NCBI GenBank assembly: GCA_019638285.1
Contig: JAHBUB010000012.1
Coordinates: forward strand, 1 to 64,000
From: Cyclobacteriaceae bacterium
GTDB taxonomy: Bacteria; Bacteroidota; Bacteroidia; Cytophagales; Cyclobacteriaceae
Direction of reading: 5' to 3'
DNA: 64,000 nucleotides
Part shown: piece after piece, positions 1 to 8,429 of the stretch
Numbering within the stretch: position 1 is the first letter of the stretch
Layout of the letters: each line of letters opens with the position of its first letter
Notes under the pieces: model-generated
Told to the model about the DNA's origin: nothing
The model's input: only the letters and a program-made list of their open reading frames with translations
The model's database searches: none
Program-made: the position numbers and the translations under genes

Positions 1-189
1 ATCGATCACTTAAGCCCTGCTTTTATTGGTGAGCAGTTAGAGGTTATTGCAACGGTTGCTCAGTTGAATGGTAATGAGCTGATTTGTAACATTGAAGTGA
101 AGACTAAGAACAGATTGGTTGCAAGGGGTAAAACAGGGCAAAGGATGTTAAAGAAAGAAAAACTGAATAGGCTTTTTTCGAAGCCCTAA
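1..189 (+). CDS. Thioesterase-like hotdog protein, 3' end only
   Basis: An open frame runs in from the left edge and ends in TAA at 187-189, giving the last 62 residues of a protein. The stretch beginning HLSPAFIGEQLEV and the following GxxLxCxIEV-type strand resemble the second half of acyl-CoA thioesterases of the hotdog fold (FlK/YbgC-like), which hydrolyse acyl-CoA thioesters in the cytoplasm. The catalytic half lies outside the window, so substrate and family placement are uncertain. The gene ends 5 bases before smpB on the same strand and is probably co-transcribed with it. Confidence 0.6.
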   Translation: MDHLSPAFIGEQLEVIATVAQLNGNELICNIEVKTKNRLVARGKTGQRMLKKEKLNRLFSKP

Positions 190-194
190 CAAGA

Positions 195-659
195 ATGACT
201 AAAAAACGGTTTTCAAACGATATCAATATCAAAAATCGACAAGCCACCTACAGGTTTGAGCTGTTGGATAAATATGTGGCGGGTATGGTGTTGAAAGGTA
301 CGGAGATTAAATCCATCAAGGAGGGGAAGGTAAGTTTGCAGGAAGGGCATTGTTATTTTAATAATGGGGAGTTATTTGTTAAGGGTATTAATATCAATCC
401 CTATGATCAAGGCACGCATTATAATCATGAGGCAGTACGGGAGCGGAAACTGCTTTTGAAAAGAGCTGAGTTAAGAAGACTTGAAACGAAGTCAGAAGAA
501 AAAGGATTGACGATAGTTCCATTAAGACTTTTTATCAATGATCGTGGTTTTGCGAAATTGGAAATATCACTTGCTAAGGGTAAAAAGACACATGATAAAC
601 GCGAGAGTATCAAAGAGAAGGATTTAAAGCGTGAGATGGGCAGGGTAAAATTTAAGTAG
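195..659 (+). CDS. smpB: SsrA-binding protein SmpB
   Basis: SmpB binds tmRNA and delivers it to stalled ribosomes for trans-translation. The 154-residue length is normal for the family. The family signature is clear: the N-terminal NRQATYRFELLDKYVAG segment, the GTEIKSIKEGKVSLQEG motif around residues 35-51, a central oligonucleotide-binding barrel, and a basic C-terminal tail (KKTHDKRESIKEKDLKREM) that enters the ribosomal mRNA channel. The ATG at 195 gives the usual short basic N-terminus. It follows the thioesterase gene by 5 bases and precedes the NlpC/P60-like gene by 10 bases, suggesting one transcript. The tmRNA gene itself is not seen in this window. Confidence 0.97.
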   Translation: MTKKRFSNDINIKNRQATYRFELLDKYVAGMVLKGTEIKSIKEGKVSLQEGHCYFNNGELFVKGININPYDQGTHYNHEAVRERKLLLKRAELRRLETKSEEKGLTIVPLRLFINDRGFAKLEISLAKGKKTHDKRESIKEKDLKREMGRVKFK

Positions 660-669
660 GATAAAATTG

Positions 670-1464
670 ATGAACGAAGAAAGTCACGGAGTATGTCGTC
701 TTGCATTGGTGCAAGTAAGAAAAGAACCTGACGATCGATCAGAACAAATTACGCAATTACTATTCGGTGATCACTACGAAGTGTTAAGTTATTCTACTGA
801 TGGTAAATGGTTGTACATAAAAATATTCACTGATGCCTATGAGGGATGGATTGATATAAAGCAACATCATGCCATCACCCCAGAGTATTTCAATCAGATC
901 AATCAAGCCAATTTTAAAATAACGACCGATTTAACAGCTGGCATTCTTTATAAGAAAAATCCGATAACTATTTTGTTAGGAAGTATTGTTCCCATTTCCA
1001 ATTCAGAATTATTTAAAATGGAGGAACAATTTGCCTTCAATGGGGATGCCAAAAGTTTGGGACAAAAAAGAGAGTTTGAGTTTTTAAGATCCATTGCCAT
1101 CAAGTACCTGCATGCGCCCTATCAATGGGGTGGAAAAAGCCCTTTTGGGGTTGATGGGTCTGGATTTACCCAAATGGTTTTTAAAATAAGCGGTTATTCA
1201 ATTCCTAGGGATACTAATCAACAATCTGGTTGTGCCCGGCAGGTTGCAAATCTTCAGAGTGCATTGCCGGGTGATCTTGTTTCCTTTTATATTGAAAATG
1301 GTAATATTGGTCATGTAGGTATTATTCTAGAGGATCAGAAGCTCATTCATGCATCGGGCAGTGTTAAGATTGATCAACTCACAGAGGAGGGCATTGTGGA
1401 CTTTGAAAGTAAAAAAATTAGCTACCCTCTTGCGGGCATTAGGAGGATACTTGCAAACAATTAG
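670..1464 (+). CDS. NlpC/P60-like protein with SH3-type N-terminus, catalytic Cys replaced
   Basis: The 264-residue protein has the layout of Bacteroidota C40 (NlpC/P60) cell-wall peptidases: two SH3b-like segments (about residues 8-70 and 80-125) and a C-terminal papain-like domain (about 135-262). The conserved block YQWGGKSPFG is followed by VDGSGFTQ, where active members read DCSGF; the nucleophile position (residue 163) is Gly, encoded by GGG. The expected histidines are still present (GHVGII, His215; IHASG, His228). It is therefore probably not a working gamma-D-glutamyl endopeptidase, though it may still bind peptidoglycan. No signal peptide is evident. The ATG at 670 is preferred over the in-frame TTG immediately before it. 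Confidence 0.85.
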   Translation: MNEESHGVCRLALVQVRKEPDDRSEQITQLLFGDHYEVLSYSTDGKWLYIKIFTDAYEGWIDIKQHHAITPEYFNQINQANFKITTDLTAGILYKKNPITILLGSIVPISNSELFKMEEQFAFNGDAKSLGQKREFEFLRSIAIKYLHAPYQWGGKSPFGVDGSGFTQMVFKISGYSIPRDTNQQSGCARQVANLQSALPGDLVSFYIENGNIGHVGIILEDQKLIHASGSVKIDQLTEEGIVDFESKKISYPLAGIRRILANN

Positions 1465-1533
1465 CCCATTTAGTAACACGATGAAGGCAGTCGCTTCTTG
1501 TAAAAAACAAGGATTCGCACTATCTTTCCTATT

Positions 1534-2028
1534 GTGAATAATAGGGTATTGGTATTGAATCAGGATTTTAGCCCGTTGATGGTATGCTCCGTACAGCGTG
1601 CTTTTATATTGGTTTACCTTAATAAAAGCGAGATGTTACGTCCAGCCAACGGACATAAGCTTCACACGGTAACCCATAGTTTTGCAATGCCCTCTGTCAT
1701 CCGCCTCAACCGATATGTGAAGGCACCTTATAAGGGTGTGAATCTCACCAGACAAAATATTTTCAGACGAGATAATAATCAGTGCCAATACTGTGGAGCA
1801 CACAAAGACCTTACGCTGGATCATGTTATACCAAGTTCAAAGGGAGGATCTCATTCTTGGCTCAACTTGGTTACAGCGTGTAAAAGATGCAATGCTAAAA
1901 AAGGAAATCACACACCTGAAGAGGCAGCGATGTACCCTACCCATAAACCCTATAGGCCTTCCTATGCACTCTTTCTCCGTGATAACAGTGGATTTGGAAA
2001 TGATTGGGATGAGTATCTGGTGAGATAG
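1534..2028 (+). CDS. HNH endonuclease family protein
   Basis: This 164-residue protein has an HNH nuclease fold in its second half. CQYC (about residue 87) and CKRC (about 113) form the zinc-binding pairs that frame the active-site LDHVIPSSKGG segment and NLVTACKRCN. The N-terminal third (VLVLNQDFSPLMVCSVQRAFILVY) is the conserved region of the stand-alone HNH proteins found throughout Bacteroidota and cyanobacteria. A role in DNA repair or maintenance is plausible, but none is assigned with confidence. No ATG is available near the conserved N-terminus, so the GTG at 1534 is taken as the start. It lies 69 bases after the NlpC/P60-like gene on the same strand. Confidence 0.88.
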   Translation: MNNRVLVLNQDFSPLMVCSVQRAFILVYLNKSEMLRPANGHKLHTVTHSFAMPSVIRLNRYVKAPYKGVNLTRQNIFRRDNNQCQYCGAHKDLTLDHVIPSSKGGSHSWLNLVTACKRCNAKKGNHTPEEAAMYPTHKPYRPSYALFLRDNSGFGNDWDEYLVR

Positions 2029-2515
2029 GTAGAAGAATCCCCCCACTTGAGGGATTTGAACCCTGTTACTAATCTATTTTTTTTTAATTAATCAGGAATC
2101 TGAATTTGATAAAACAACCTTTAACCCTAATCATGTTATAGAATTTCTGTTTCCAGGGTTTAACTCATGACGCCTCAGTCAGAGTGTGATAAGCTACGCT
2201 TCGTCAATTGATGACGATTTCTGTCACAGCCTGATATCCGTCAAAGACGAAACGTCAGCTTCTTTGGCACAATATGCATTTCTAATGAATATTCTGGTTT
2301 AGATTACACTAATTTTTGTATTCTCCTAATACATATTCTGGGTTTAACAGATATTAATTCTATTCTTAATTTCTGGTTACATGGGATTTTATCCACTAAT
2401 CATTTGCTAGATACCATTAAAAAAAGAAATAGGGCATACCGACTAGTTATTCAGACAAGACTTTCAGATGAATATGTAAATTTACTCTGAAAAAAAACAG
2501 TTAAATTTTTAACTA
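2029..2515. other. Intergenic region upstream of susC homologue
   Basis: This 487-base AT-rich stretch has no convincing gene on either strand. It contains a cluster of five TGACG/CGTCA pentamers at 2168, 2202, 2212, 2239 and 2253; two of them form the inverted repeat CGTCA-ATTGA-TGACG at 2202-2216. It presumably contains the promoter and control sites of the SusC/SusD pair, but no clear TAnnTTTG element was recognised. A short sequence at 2050-2064 resembles the T-arm of a tRNA read on the minus strand, without the rest of the cloverleaf. Confidence 0.5.
2202..2216. promoter_or_regulatory. CGTCA/TGACG inverted repeat, possible operator
   Basis: CGTCA, a 5-base spacer ATTGA, and TGACG form a short perfect dyad about 300 bases upstream of the SusC gene. 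Three further copies of the same pentamer lie within 50 bases on either side. The dyad is seen in the sequence; the idea that a regulator binds it is inference. Confidence 0.3.
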
Positions 2516-5500
2516 ATGCTTATGAAGAAAAATATACTTCTATTTTTTTGTCTTATAGGCCTCATTGGTAATGTTGCGTTTGCGCAAAGCCGTGAAGTCT
2601 CGGGCAAAGTAACGGCAGCGGCAGATGGCTTAGGCATACCTGGCGCTAACGTAGTAATAAAGGGAACTACCCAAGGTACCATTACGGATATCGATGGAAG
2701 TTATCGGCTTAGTGTACCGGAGGGATACAACACAATTGTATTCTCTTTTATCGGCTATACCAATGTTGAAGCAAACATAGACGGCAAGTCTGTCGTGAAT
2801 GTGCAACTTAAAGAAGACATACAGCAACTCTCTGAGGTTGTGGTAGTTGGGTATGGGGAGCAAGATCGCAAAACACTTACTAGCTCTATCGTATCTGTAG
2901 ATGCCAAAAGTATTGAAAACGTTCCTATGCCAAGTCCTGATCAATTGCTTCAAGGAAGAGCGGCAGGAGTTCAAGTTTCCGCTAATTCTGGTGAGCCAGG
3001 TGGTGGTATGATGGTGCGTGTTCGTGGGTCAACTTCAATTAGTGGCGCTGGAGCAAGTGATCCGCTTTATGTTATTGATGGTGTGCCAATTGTGGCAGGA
3101 AATCTTGCGCAAACAACTTTTGGTCAGCCCTCAAACGCTTTGGCAGATTTGAACCCTGCAGATATCGCTTCTATGGAGGTTTTGAAGGATGCTTCCGCTA
3201 CCGCAATTTACGGTGCGCGCGCTGCCAACGGTGTGGTGTTGATTACTACCAAACGTGGTAAAACTGGAGATGCTAAAATCTCTGTGAATGCTTATGCAGG
3301 TACATCTTCAGCTTGGAGGAGCCCAAATGAACTTAGAGTGAGTGGTCCTGATTTTGAGAGACTACAAAATGAGGCTGCTTTGAACAACTGGAATGATAAA
3401 AATAAAGTTACACCACAACCACCTTTCGTTGCACCTTTTGCAAATCCGGACGCTGCCATGGATACCAATTGGATGGATGAAATTTTCCAGAATGGGAGTA
3501 TTCATAATATCGATGTTTCTGCTTCAGGAGGTGAAGGTAAAGTCCAATATATGGTATCTGGCTCCAACTTCGCTCAAGAGGGGTTAATCAGACCATCTAA
3601 ATTTGCACGCACCAGTGGCCGGCTAAATTTGGACTTCTTGGCAACCAATAAATTAAAGTTTGGTACTAGTATGATGTACTCAACTACTAAAAGGAATCGT
3701 TCAGCCAATGGAAATGATATTTCAGGTTCATTGACAACTGCATTTTTCTATCCAAGTGATATTCCAATTTACAACCCGGATGGGACTTATAACAGGCCAA
3801 TTTGGGAAAATCCAGTTGCAGTAGCAAATGAGACCGATTATGTGATGAACACCAATCGTTTAATTGGAAGTATCTATGGTGAGTATGAGATAATTCCTGG
3901 ACTGGCATTCAGAAGCACTTGGAGCTTGGATAATAACCTGGTTGATGAATATTCCTATGCCAGCACTAAATTAAATGCTGGTAAATCGGTGAATGGTAGT
4001 GCTACTAATAACGTAACACGTGATAATAACTGGATTAACGAGAACATATTAACTTATCAGTTTAATCTCAATAATACTCACAACTTCAACATATTAGCAG
4101 GTAACACTTTACAAGAGTCCATAAATGAATTGACAAGAGCAAATGGCCAGCAGTTTCCTGGAGATGCTTTTAAGCAAATCTCTTCCGCTGCTGTGCAGCA
4201 GTCGCGTACAGATCAAACATCTTGGGGGATTTCATCGTTTTTCACAAGGGTTAACTACGACTTAAATAAGAAGTATATGTTGACATTGAACGTACGTGCA
4301 GATGCTTCTTCTCGATTTGGTGAAAGTAATCGGTGGGGAACATTCCCTTCAGTGGCTGTGGGTTGGAGGGTTTCTGATGAAGATTTCATGAGTGGAATTA
4401 GTACCATTAATGATTTGAAATTCCGAGCAAGTTATGGAGCTACCGGTAATCAAAATGGTTTGAATAACTTCCAATCAAGAGGATTGTGGGGTGGTCAGGC
4501 CGGAGGATTGAATGGTGGAGGAGGTTCTACGCCATTGAATAATACTGGAGCTCCTGCTGCTTATGGGGATGCCCCAGGGTTTATTCCAAATCAATTGGCA
4601 AATCCGGATTTGAAGTGGGAAACTACCTATCAATTCAACGTGGGTTTCGATTTAGCTATCATTCAGAATAAAGTTACGGTGTCATTGGATTACTACAATA
4701 AGCAGACTAAAGATCTTCTTTTGGCAGTACCAGTGCCTCTTACTACCGGATATTCTACATTGTTCCAAAACTATGGCGAGATGGAGAATAAGGGTTTGGA
4801 GTTAGCTATTAATGCAGTTCCTGTCAACACACCAGATTTACGATGGGATATTAACTTTAATATATCCGGTAATAAGAATAAATTAACAAAAATTCCAGCA
4901 CCCTTCACTCAGTTTACGCGCGACTATGTTCGGGTTGAGCAAGGCTACCCGCTCTTTTCTTTCTGGGTACATGAGCAATTAGGTGTAGACCCACAAACTG
5001 GAGACATCATTTGGAATACAGGTGATGACGATACGTTTGATCCCAGTACTGATCGATTTATTGTGGGAAATGCCCAACCTAAATTTGTGGGTGGTTTGAC
5101 CAATACATTTAACTGGAAGAATTTTGATTTCACGGCATTACTTCAGTTTAGCTATGGTAACAAGATTTTGAACTACAACCGTTATTTCTACGAGCATGGT
5201 GGAGAAAGAACTACAGGCTACACCTCACAACAACTTGATCGCTGGCAACAACCGGGAGATATAACAGATATCCCTCGTATGGCCCGTGTTAACTACAATA
5301 CAAGTTATAGACCCTCACGTCACGTAGAGGATGGATCTTACCTGAGAATGAAAAATATTTCTCTAGGATATACAGTACCAAACTCCATAGCTTCAAAAGT
5401 GGGAATGAGCAGACTTCGTTTTTATGTTTCTAGTCAAAACTTATTCACCATTACGAACTACTCTGGTTTAGATCCAGAATCTACTGTAGATAGTAGTTCT

Positions 5501-5575
5501 ACAGTGAGCGGGACTGACTTGGCAGTAATGCCACAGCCAAGGGTATTTATGGGTGGTGTTAACATCACATTTTAA
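2516..5575 (+). CDS. SusC/RagA family TonB-dependent outer-membrane transporter
   Basis: This 1019-residue protein imports large nutrients, typically glycans or peptides, across the outer membrane with energy from TonB. It has a signal peptide ending at VAFAQ (about residue 24), a carboxypeptidase-like regulatory domain (about 27-110, GIPGANVVIKGTTQGTITD), a TonB-box/plug region with the SusC signatures VVVGYGEQ, GRAAGVQV and PLYVIDGVPI (about 110-250), then a long beta-barrel ending in aromatic F. ATG occurs at 2516 and 2522 in frame; the second gives a standard MKKN signal start, and either is possible. It is followed 5 bases later by its SusD partner. No glycoside hydrolase, peptidase or regulator gene adjoins it, so the substrate cannot be inferred. 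Confidence 0.96.
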   Translation: MLMKKNILLFFCLIGLIGNVAFAQSREVSGKVTAAADGLGIPGANVVIKGTTQGTITDIDGSYRLSVPEGYNTIVFSFIGYTNVEANIDGKSVVNVQLKEDIQQLSEVVVVGYGEQDRKTLTSSIVSVDAKSIENVPMPSPDQLLQGRAAGVQVSANSGEPGGGMMVRVRGSTSISGAGASDPLYVIDGVPIVAGNLAQTTFGQPSNALADLNPADIASMEVLKDASATAIYGARAANGVVLITTKRGKTGDAKISVNAYAGTSSAWRSPNELRVSGPDFERLQNEAALNNWNDKNKVTPQPPFVAPFANPDAAMDTNWMDEIFQNGSIHNIDVSASGGEGKVQYMVSGSNFAQEGLIRPSKFARTSGRLNLDFLATNKLKFGTSMMYSTTKRNRSANGNDISGSLTTAFFYPSDIPIYNPDGTYNRPIWENPVAVANETDYVMNTNRLIGSIYGEYEIIPGLAFRSTWSLDNNLVDEYSYASTKLNAGKSVNGSATNNVTRDNNWINENILTYQFNLNNTHNFNILAGNTLQESINELTRANGQQFPGDAFKQISSAAVQQSRTDQTSWGISSFFTRVNYDLNKKYMLTLNVRADASSRFGESNRWGTFPSVAVGWRVSDEDFMSGISTINDLKFRASYGATGNQNGLNNFQSRGLWGGQAGGLNGGGGSTPLNNTGAPAAYGDAPGFIPNQLANPDLKWETTYQFNVGFDLAIIQNKVTVSLDYYNKQTKDLLLAVPVPLTTGYSTLFQNYGEMENKGLELAINAVPVNTPDLRWDINFNISGNKNKLTKIPAPFTQFTRDYVRVEQGYPLFSFWVHEQLGVDPQTGDIIWNTGDDDTFDPSTDRFIVGNAQPKFVGGLTNTFNWKNFDFTALLQFSYGNKILNYNRYFYEHGGERTTGYTSQQLDRWQQPGDITDIPRMARVNYNTSYRPSRHVEDGSYLRMKNISLGYTVPNSIASKVGMSRLRFYVSSQNLFTITNYSGLDPESTVDSSSTVSGTDLAVMPQPRVFMGGVNITF

Positions 5576-5580
5576 AAACA

Positions 5581-6993
5581 ATGATCATGAAGAAAATTAT
5601 TTATAAATATTCATTGGTTCTGGTCGCTCTGATATTCGGTTGTAATACCCTAGATCAGGAGCCCCAATCCCAAATTTCAACGAATGCTGCCTTTGCTAAT
5701 CCTAATAGTGCGCAGGGAGCTGTTAATGGTATGTACAACATTCTCCAGGGTGTGTATGACTGGAGGGTGCAGGTAATTTCTGATTTGGCATCGGACGTAT
5801 CTCAACAAATCGATACATGGGATGCACTTATTAATATTGATGAGTATTCAGCGACACCTGATAATTCAGAGGTTGAAGATTTGTATGCAACATTGTACAG
5901 ATTGATTGATATTAGCAATGCAATTATTGCCAATGTAGATAACGTTCCTGATTTGGATGATACTAAGAAATCGGATTTTAAAGGACAGGCATACGGGTTA
6001 CGCGGAATTGCTTACTTTGAATTGGCAAGGTTTTGGGGTGGGATCCCGGGAGTATATGGAACAGACGGAGTGGTGATAAGAACAACACCTTCTGTAGGGA
6101 TTGATGAAAGCTCATATGCATCAAGAGCCACATTGACTGCAACCTATGATCAATCACGTCAGGATATGGAGACTGCCTTAGGTCTTTTGCCGGAGACGAG
6201 AACAGGTGTTGACCTAAGAGGCAGGGTGGTAAAGGCAACAATGCGGGCAATGCTCTCTCGTTTGCACCTTTATTTGAAGGATTATGGTTTGGCTGCACAA
6301 TATGCCACTGATGTGATTAATGACACTAAGTATTCTCTCGTAACACCCTATTCAGATATCTTTAATAAGAAGAATACTAACGAATCAATATTTGAGGTGC
6401 AATACAATTTGACAGATCGCAGTGGTATGCGTAACTGGTACTATCCTGCGGCTATGGGAGCACGAGGTGGTGCAGCACTTCATCAGGCATTTTATACTGA
6501 TATTTCGGCTGATCCATTGGATGTACGATATAAAATGACGGCATCTAGGACAACCACAAGCGGTAAGACAGTATACTATCCTACGAAGTGGCCAACACCA
6601 AACGATGATAATAACACTCAGATTATTCGAATTGCCGAAATGTATTTGATCCGTGCTGAGGCTAGAATATTAGGAACAACAGTAGATATTCCTGGAGCGC
6701 AAAGCGACATCGATGCGATACGTGGTCGTGCTGGATTGGGAGCAACGACAGCTGCTACCGTTCCAGATTTGATGGATGAGATCATGGATCAACGCAAGAA
6801 GGAGTTCTTTGCTGAAGGGCACCGTTTTTTTGATTTGGTTCGTACAGGTAGGGCGGTTTCTACACTATCGAATCTTACAAGATCGGAAGGTAGTTCCCTC
6901 TATTCAATTACAGCGGATCGCCAGGTATTTGCTTTCCCTAACAAGGACAGGCAGACCAATCCGAATTTGAAGCAAAATGAGGCTTACGATTAA
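5581..6993 (+). CDS. SusD/RagB family nutrient-binding lipoprotein
   Basis: SusD-like lipoproteins sit on the cell surface and act as a lid and ligand-binding partner of the SusC channel. The signal peptide ends in a lipobox (LIFGC, Cys21), which would be lipidated and exported. The helical SusD fold with TPR-like repeats follows; the N-terminal GAVNGMYNILQG and the C-terminal RKKEFFAEGHRFFDLVRTG motif (about residues 400-420) are family hallmarks. At 470 residues it is of normal size. It starts 5 bases after susC and ends before a strong terminator, so the pair forms a two-gene unit. The in-frame ATG at 5587 is an alternative start. Confidence 0.95.
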   Translation: MIMKKIIYKYSLVLVALIFGCNTLDQEPQSQISTNAAFANPNSAQGAVNGMYNILQGVYDWRVQVISDLASDVSQQIDTWDALINIDEYSATPDNSEVEDLYATLYRLIDISNAIIANVDNVPDLDDTKKSDFKGQAYGLRGIAYFELARFWGGIPGVYGTDGVVIRTTPSVGIDESSYASRATLTATYDQSRQDMETALGLLPETRTGVDLRGRVVKATMRAMLSRLHLYLKDYGLAAQYATDVINDTKYSLVTPYSDIFNKKNTNESIFEVQYNLTDRSGMRNWYYPAAMGARGGAALHQAFYTDISADPLDVRYKMTASRTTTSGKTVYYPTKWPTPNDDNNTQIIRIAEMYLIRAEARILGTTVDIPGAQSDIDAIRGRAGLGATTAATVPDLMDEIMDQRKKEFFAEGHRFFDLVRTGRAVSTLSNLTRSEGSSLYSITADRQVFAFPNKDRQTNPNLKQNEAYD

Positions 6994-7030
6994 AGAAATA
7001 CAGTGTTAAAGACCTTTGTATTTGGGTTTG

Positions 7031-7061
7031 ACCGGGGAGGCAATGCTTCCTCGGTTTTTTT
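7031..7061 (+). terminator. Rho-independent terminator of the SusC/SusD unit
   Basis: An 11-base-pair stem with two G-U pairs (ACCGGGGAGGC / GCTTCCTCGGT), a 3-base loop and a run of seven T. The minus strand lacks a T run, so it serves only the plus-strand SusCD transcript. Confidence 0.9.
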
Positions 7062-7082
7062 ATTCTCTATAAAAATTATATA

Positions 7083-8429
7083 TCAGAACTTTAAAGTAAA
7101 TACTGTCTTTACATGGGGGATTGAATTCACATAGAGATTGCCATTGTGCAGCTGCATGATCTGTCTGGATAAACTTAAACCAATTCCCGAGCCTGCTTTT
7201 TTTGTAGAAAAGAAGGGAACAAAAACCTTATCAAGTGCCTCTCCTATAATTCCTGGACCATTGTCTATTACTTCAATGAGAACGTGTTCGTCTACGTTTC
7301 TGCTTGTTAATTCTACTTTAGCCTGTTGTGTTTCCTGACAGGCTTCTATAGAGTTCTTTATAAGATTAATTAACACTTGCTCAATCATTTCCTCATCGGC
7401 CTCTATAGTGAGATGATCGAAGTTGAGGTTGATGGTAAACATAATATTTGATTTTTTGATTTCGTTTCGCATGAGGCTTTCTACCTTATTAATTATATCC
7501 CTTAAGTGAACCGGCTTAAAGTTAGGGTGAGGTAATGAGGTGTATTCACGATAGGCATCTATAAATTTAATCAGGCCCCTGCTTCGACTTTCAATGGTGT
7601 TCAGTCCATCCTTAAGATCTTCTGCGCTTTCGTTCTTTAATTCATAATGTTTATTTACTTGGATTAGGTCATATTCCAGTATTTCCCTCAGGGTAGAAGT
7701 AAGGGATGAAATGGGGGTGATGGAGTTCATAATTTCATGACGCAATACCCTTGTTAGGTTTTGCCAGGCTTCCAATTCCTGACGTTGAAGTTCGGTTTGA
7801 ATGTTTTGAAGTGTTACTAGCTTTATAGTGTCTCCGCGCAATCGCATTTCTGTAGCCTGAATGGTGAGCAATAGATCACTACTGCCTTTATAAAGGGTGC
7901 TTTTACCCGGCTGCACATCATAAATTGCTTTGTAGAGCCTGGAATTTATTCCTATCAATTCTTCTAGATTTTGAATGCTAGAGACGCCCATAAATTTTTT
8001 AGCATTTGCGTTGATGAGTTGTACCGCTCCATCTTCATCAAATGAGAGAATTCCTGTTCTTACCTGTTGTACAACTGTGTTTAGGTATTGCCAGTGCTCT
8101 TCTTTTTCCGAGCGCGCTTTGCGAAATGCCTCTAATACCTCGTTGAATGCTTCATTAAGTTCTTTGAAACTTTGGCCGAGTTGGTGATCGCTGGTAAATC
8201 CAGAAATAAAATCTGAATATTTTATGGATTCAAGAAAACGTGTGAGTTTGCGATTGGTTTGTGAAATGAAGCGATAAAGTTCAAAGAACTGAATGACTAA
8301 TACGATGAAAATTAGTGTCGCCACAAAAAACGTATTGGGCCTCGATAAGGAAAATACGATGATTCCCATTACAAGTCCAATGAGTATAATTCTGAACCCT
8401 ACGCGAAACCTAAAATCATTAAAGACCAT
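7083..8429 (-). CDS. NtrB-type sensor histidine kinase
   Basis: This 448-residue membrane kinase probably phosphorylates the sigma-54 regulator encoded just upstream. Two hydrophobic segments at about residues 12-28 and 32-52 anchor it, leaving almost no periplasmic loop, so it may sense a membrane or cytoplasmic signal. A HAMP-like/coiled region and a PAS-like domain (about 110-210) follow. The H-box LRHEIMNSITP (about 230) carries the phospho-accepting His; the ATPase domain has the N box (LINLIKNSIEA), VIDNGPGI and GSGIGLSLSRQI. The gene overlaps the regulator gene by 11 bases, a sign of translational coupling. The stimulus is unknown. Confidence 0.93.
   Translation of the reverse strand: MVFNDFRFRVGFRIILIGLVMGIIVFSLSRPNTFFVATLIFIVLVIQFFELYRFISQTNRKLTRFLESIKYSDFISGFTSDHQLGQSFKELNEAFNEVLEAFRKARSEKEEHWQYLNTVVQQVRTGILSFDEDGAVQLINANAKKFMGVSSIQNLEELIGINSRLYKAIYDVQPGKSTLYKGSSDLLLTIQATEMRLRGDTIKLVTLQNIQTELQRQELEAWQNLTRVLRHEIMNSITPISSLTSTLREILEYDLIQVNKHYELKNESAEDLKDGLNTIESRSRGLIKFIDAYREYTSLPHPNFKPVHLRDIINKVESLMRNEIKKSNIMFTINLNFDHLTIEADEEMIEQVLINLIKNSIEACQETQQAKVELTSRNVDEHVLIEVIDNGPGIIGEALDKVFVPFFSTKKAGSGIGLSLSRQIMQLHNGNLYVNSIPHVKTVFTLKF

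Noticed and set aside
2050-2064. Minus-strand sequence resembling a tRNA T-arm (GGTTCAAATCCC)
   Set aside because: No anticodon arm, D arm or paired acceptor could be found in the AT-rich sequence that follows, so it is not a tRNA gene; at most a remnant or chance match.
2265-2277. TGGCAC followed by TGC, resembling a sigma-54 promoter upstream of the SusC gene
   Set aside because: The GG and GC dinucleotides are 8 bases apart instead of 10, and it lies 240 bases from the gene.
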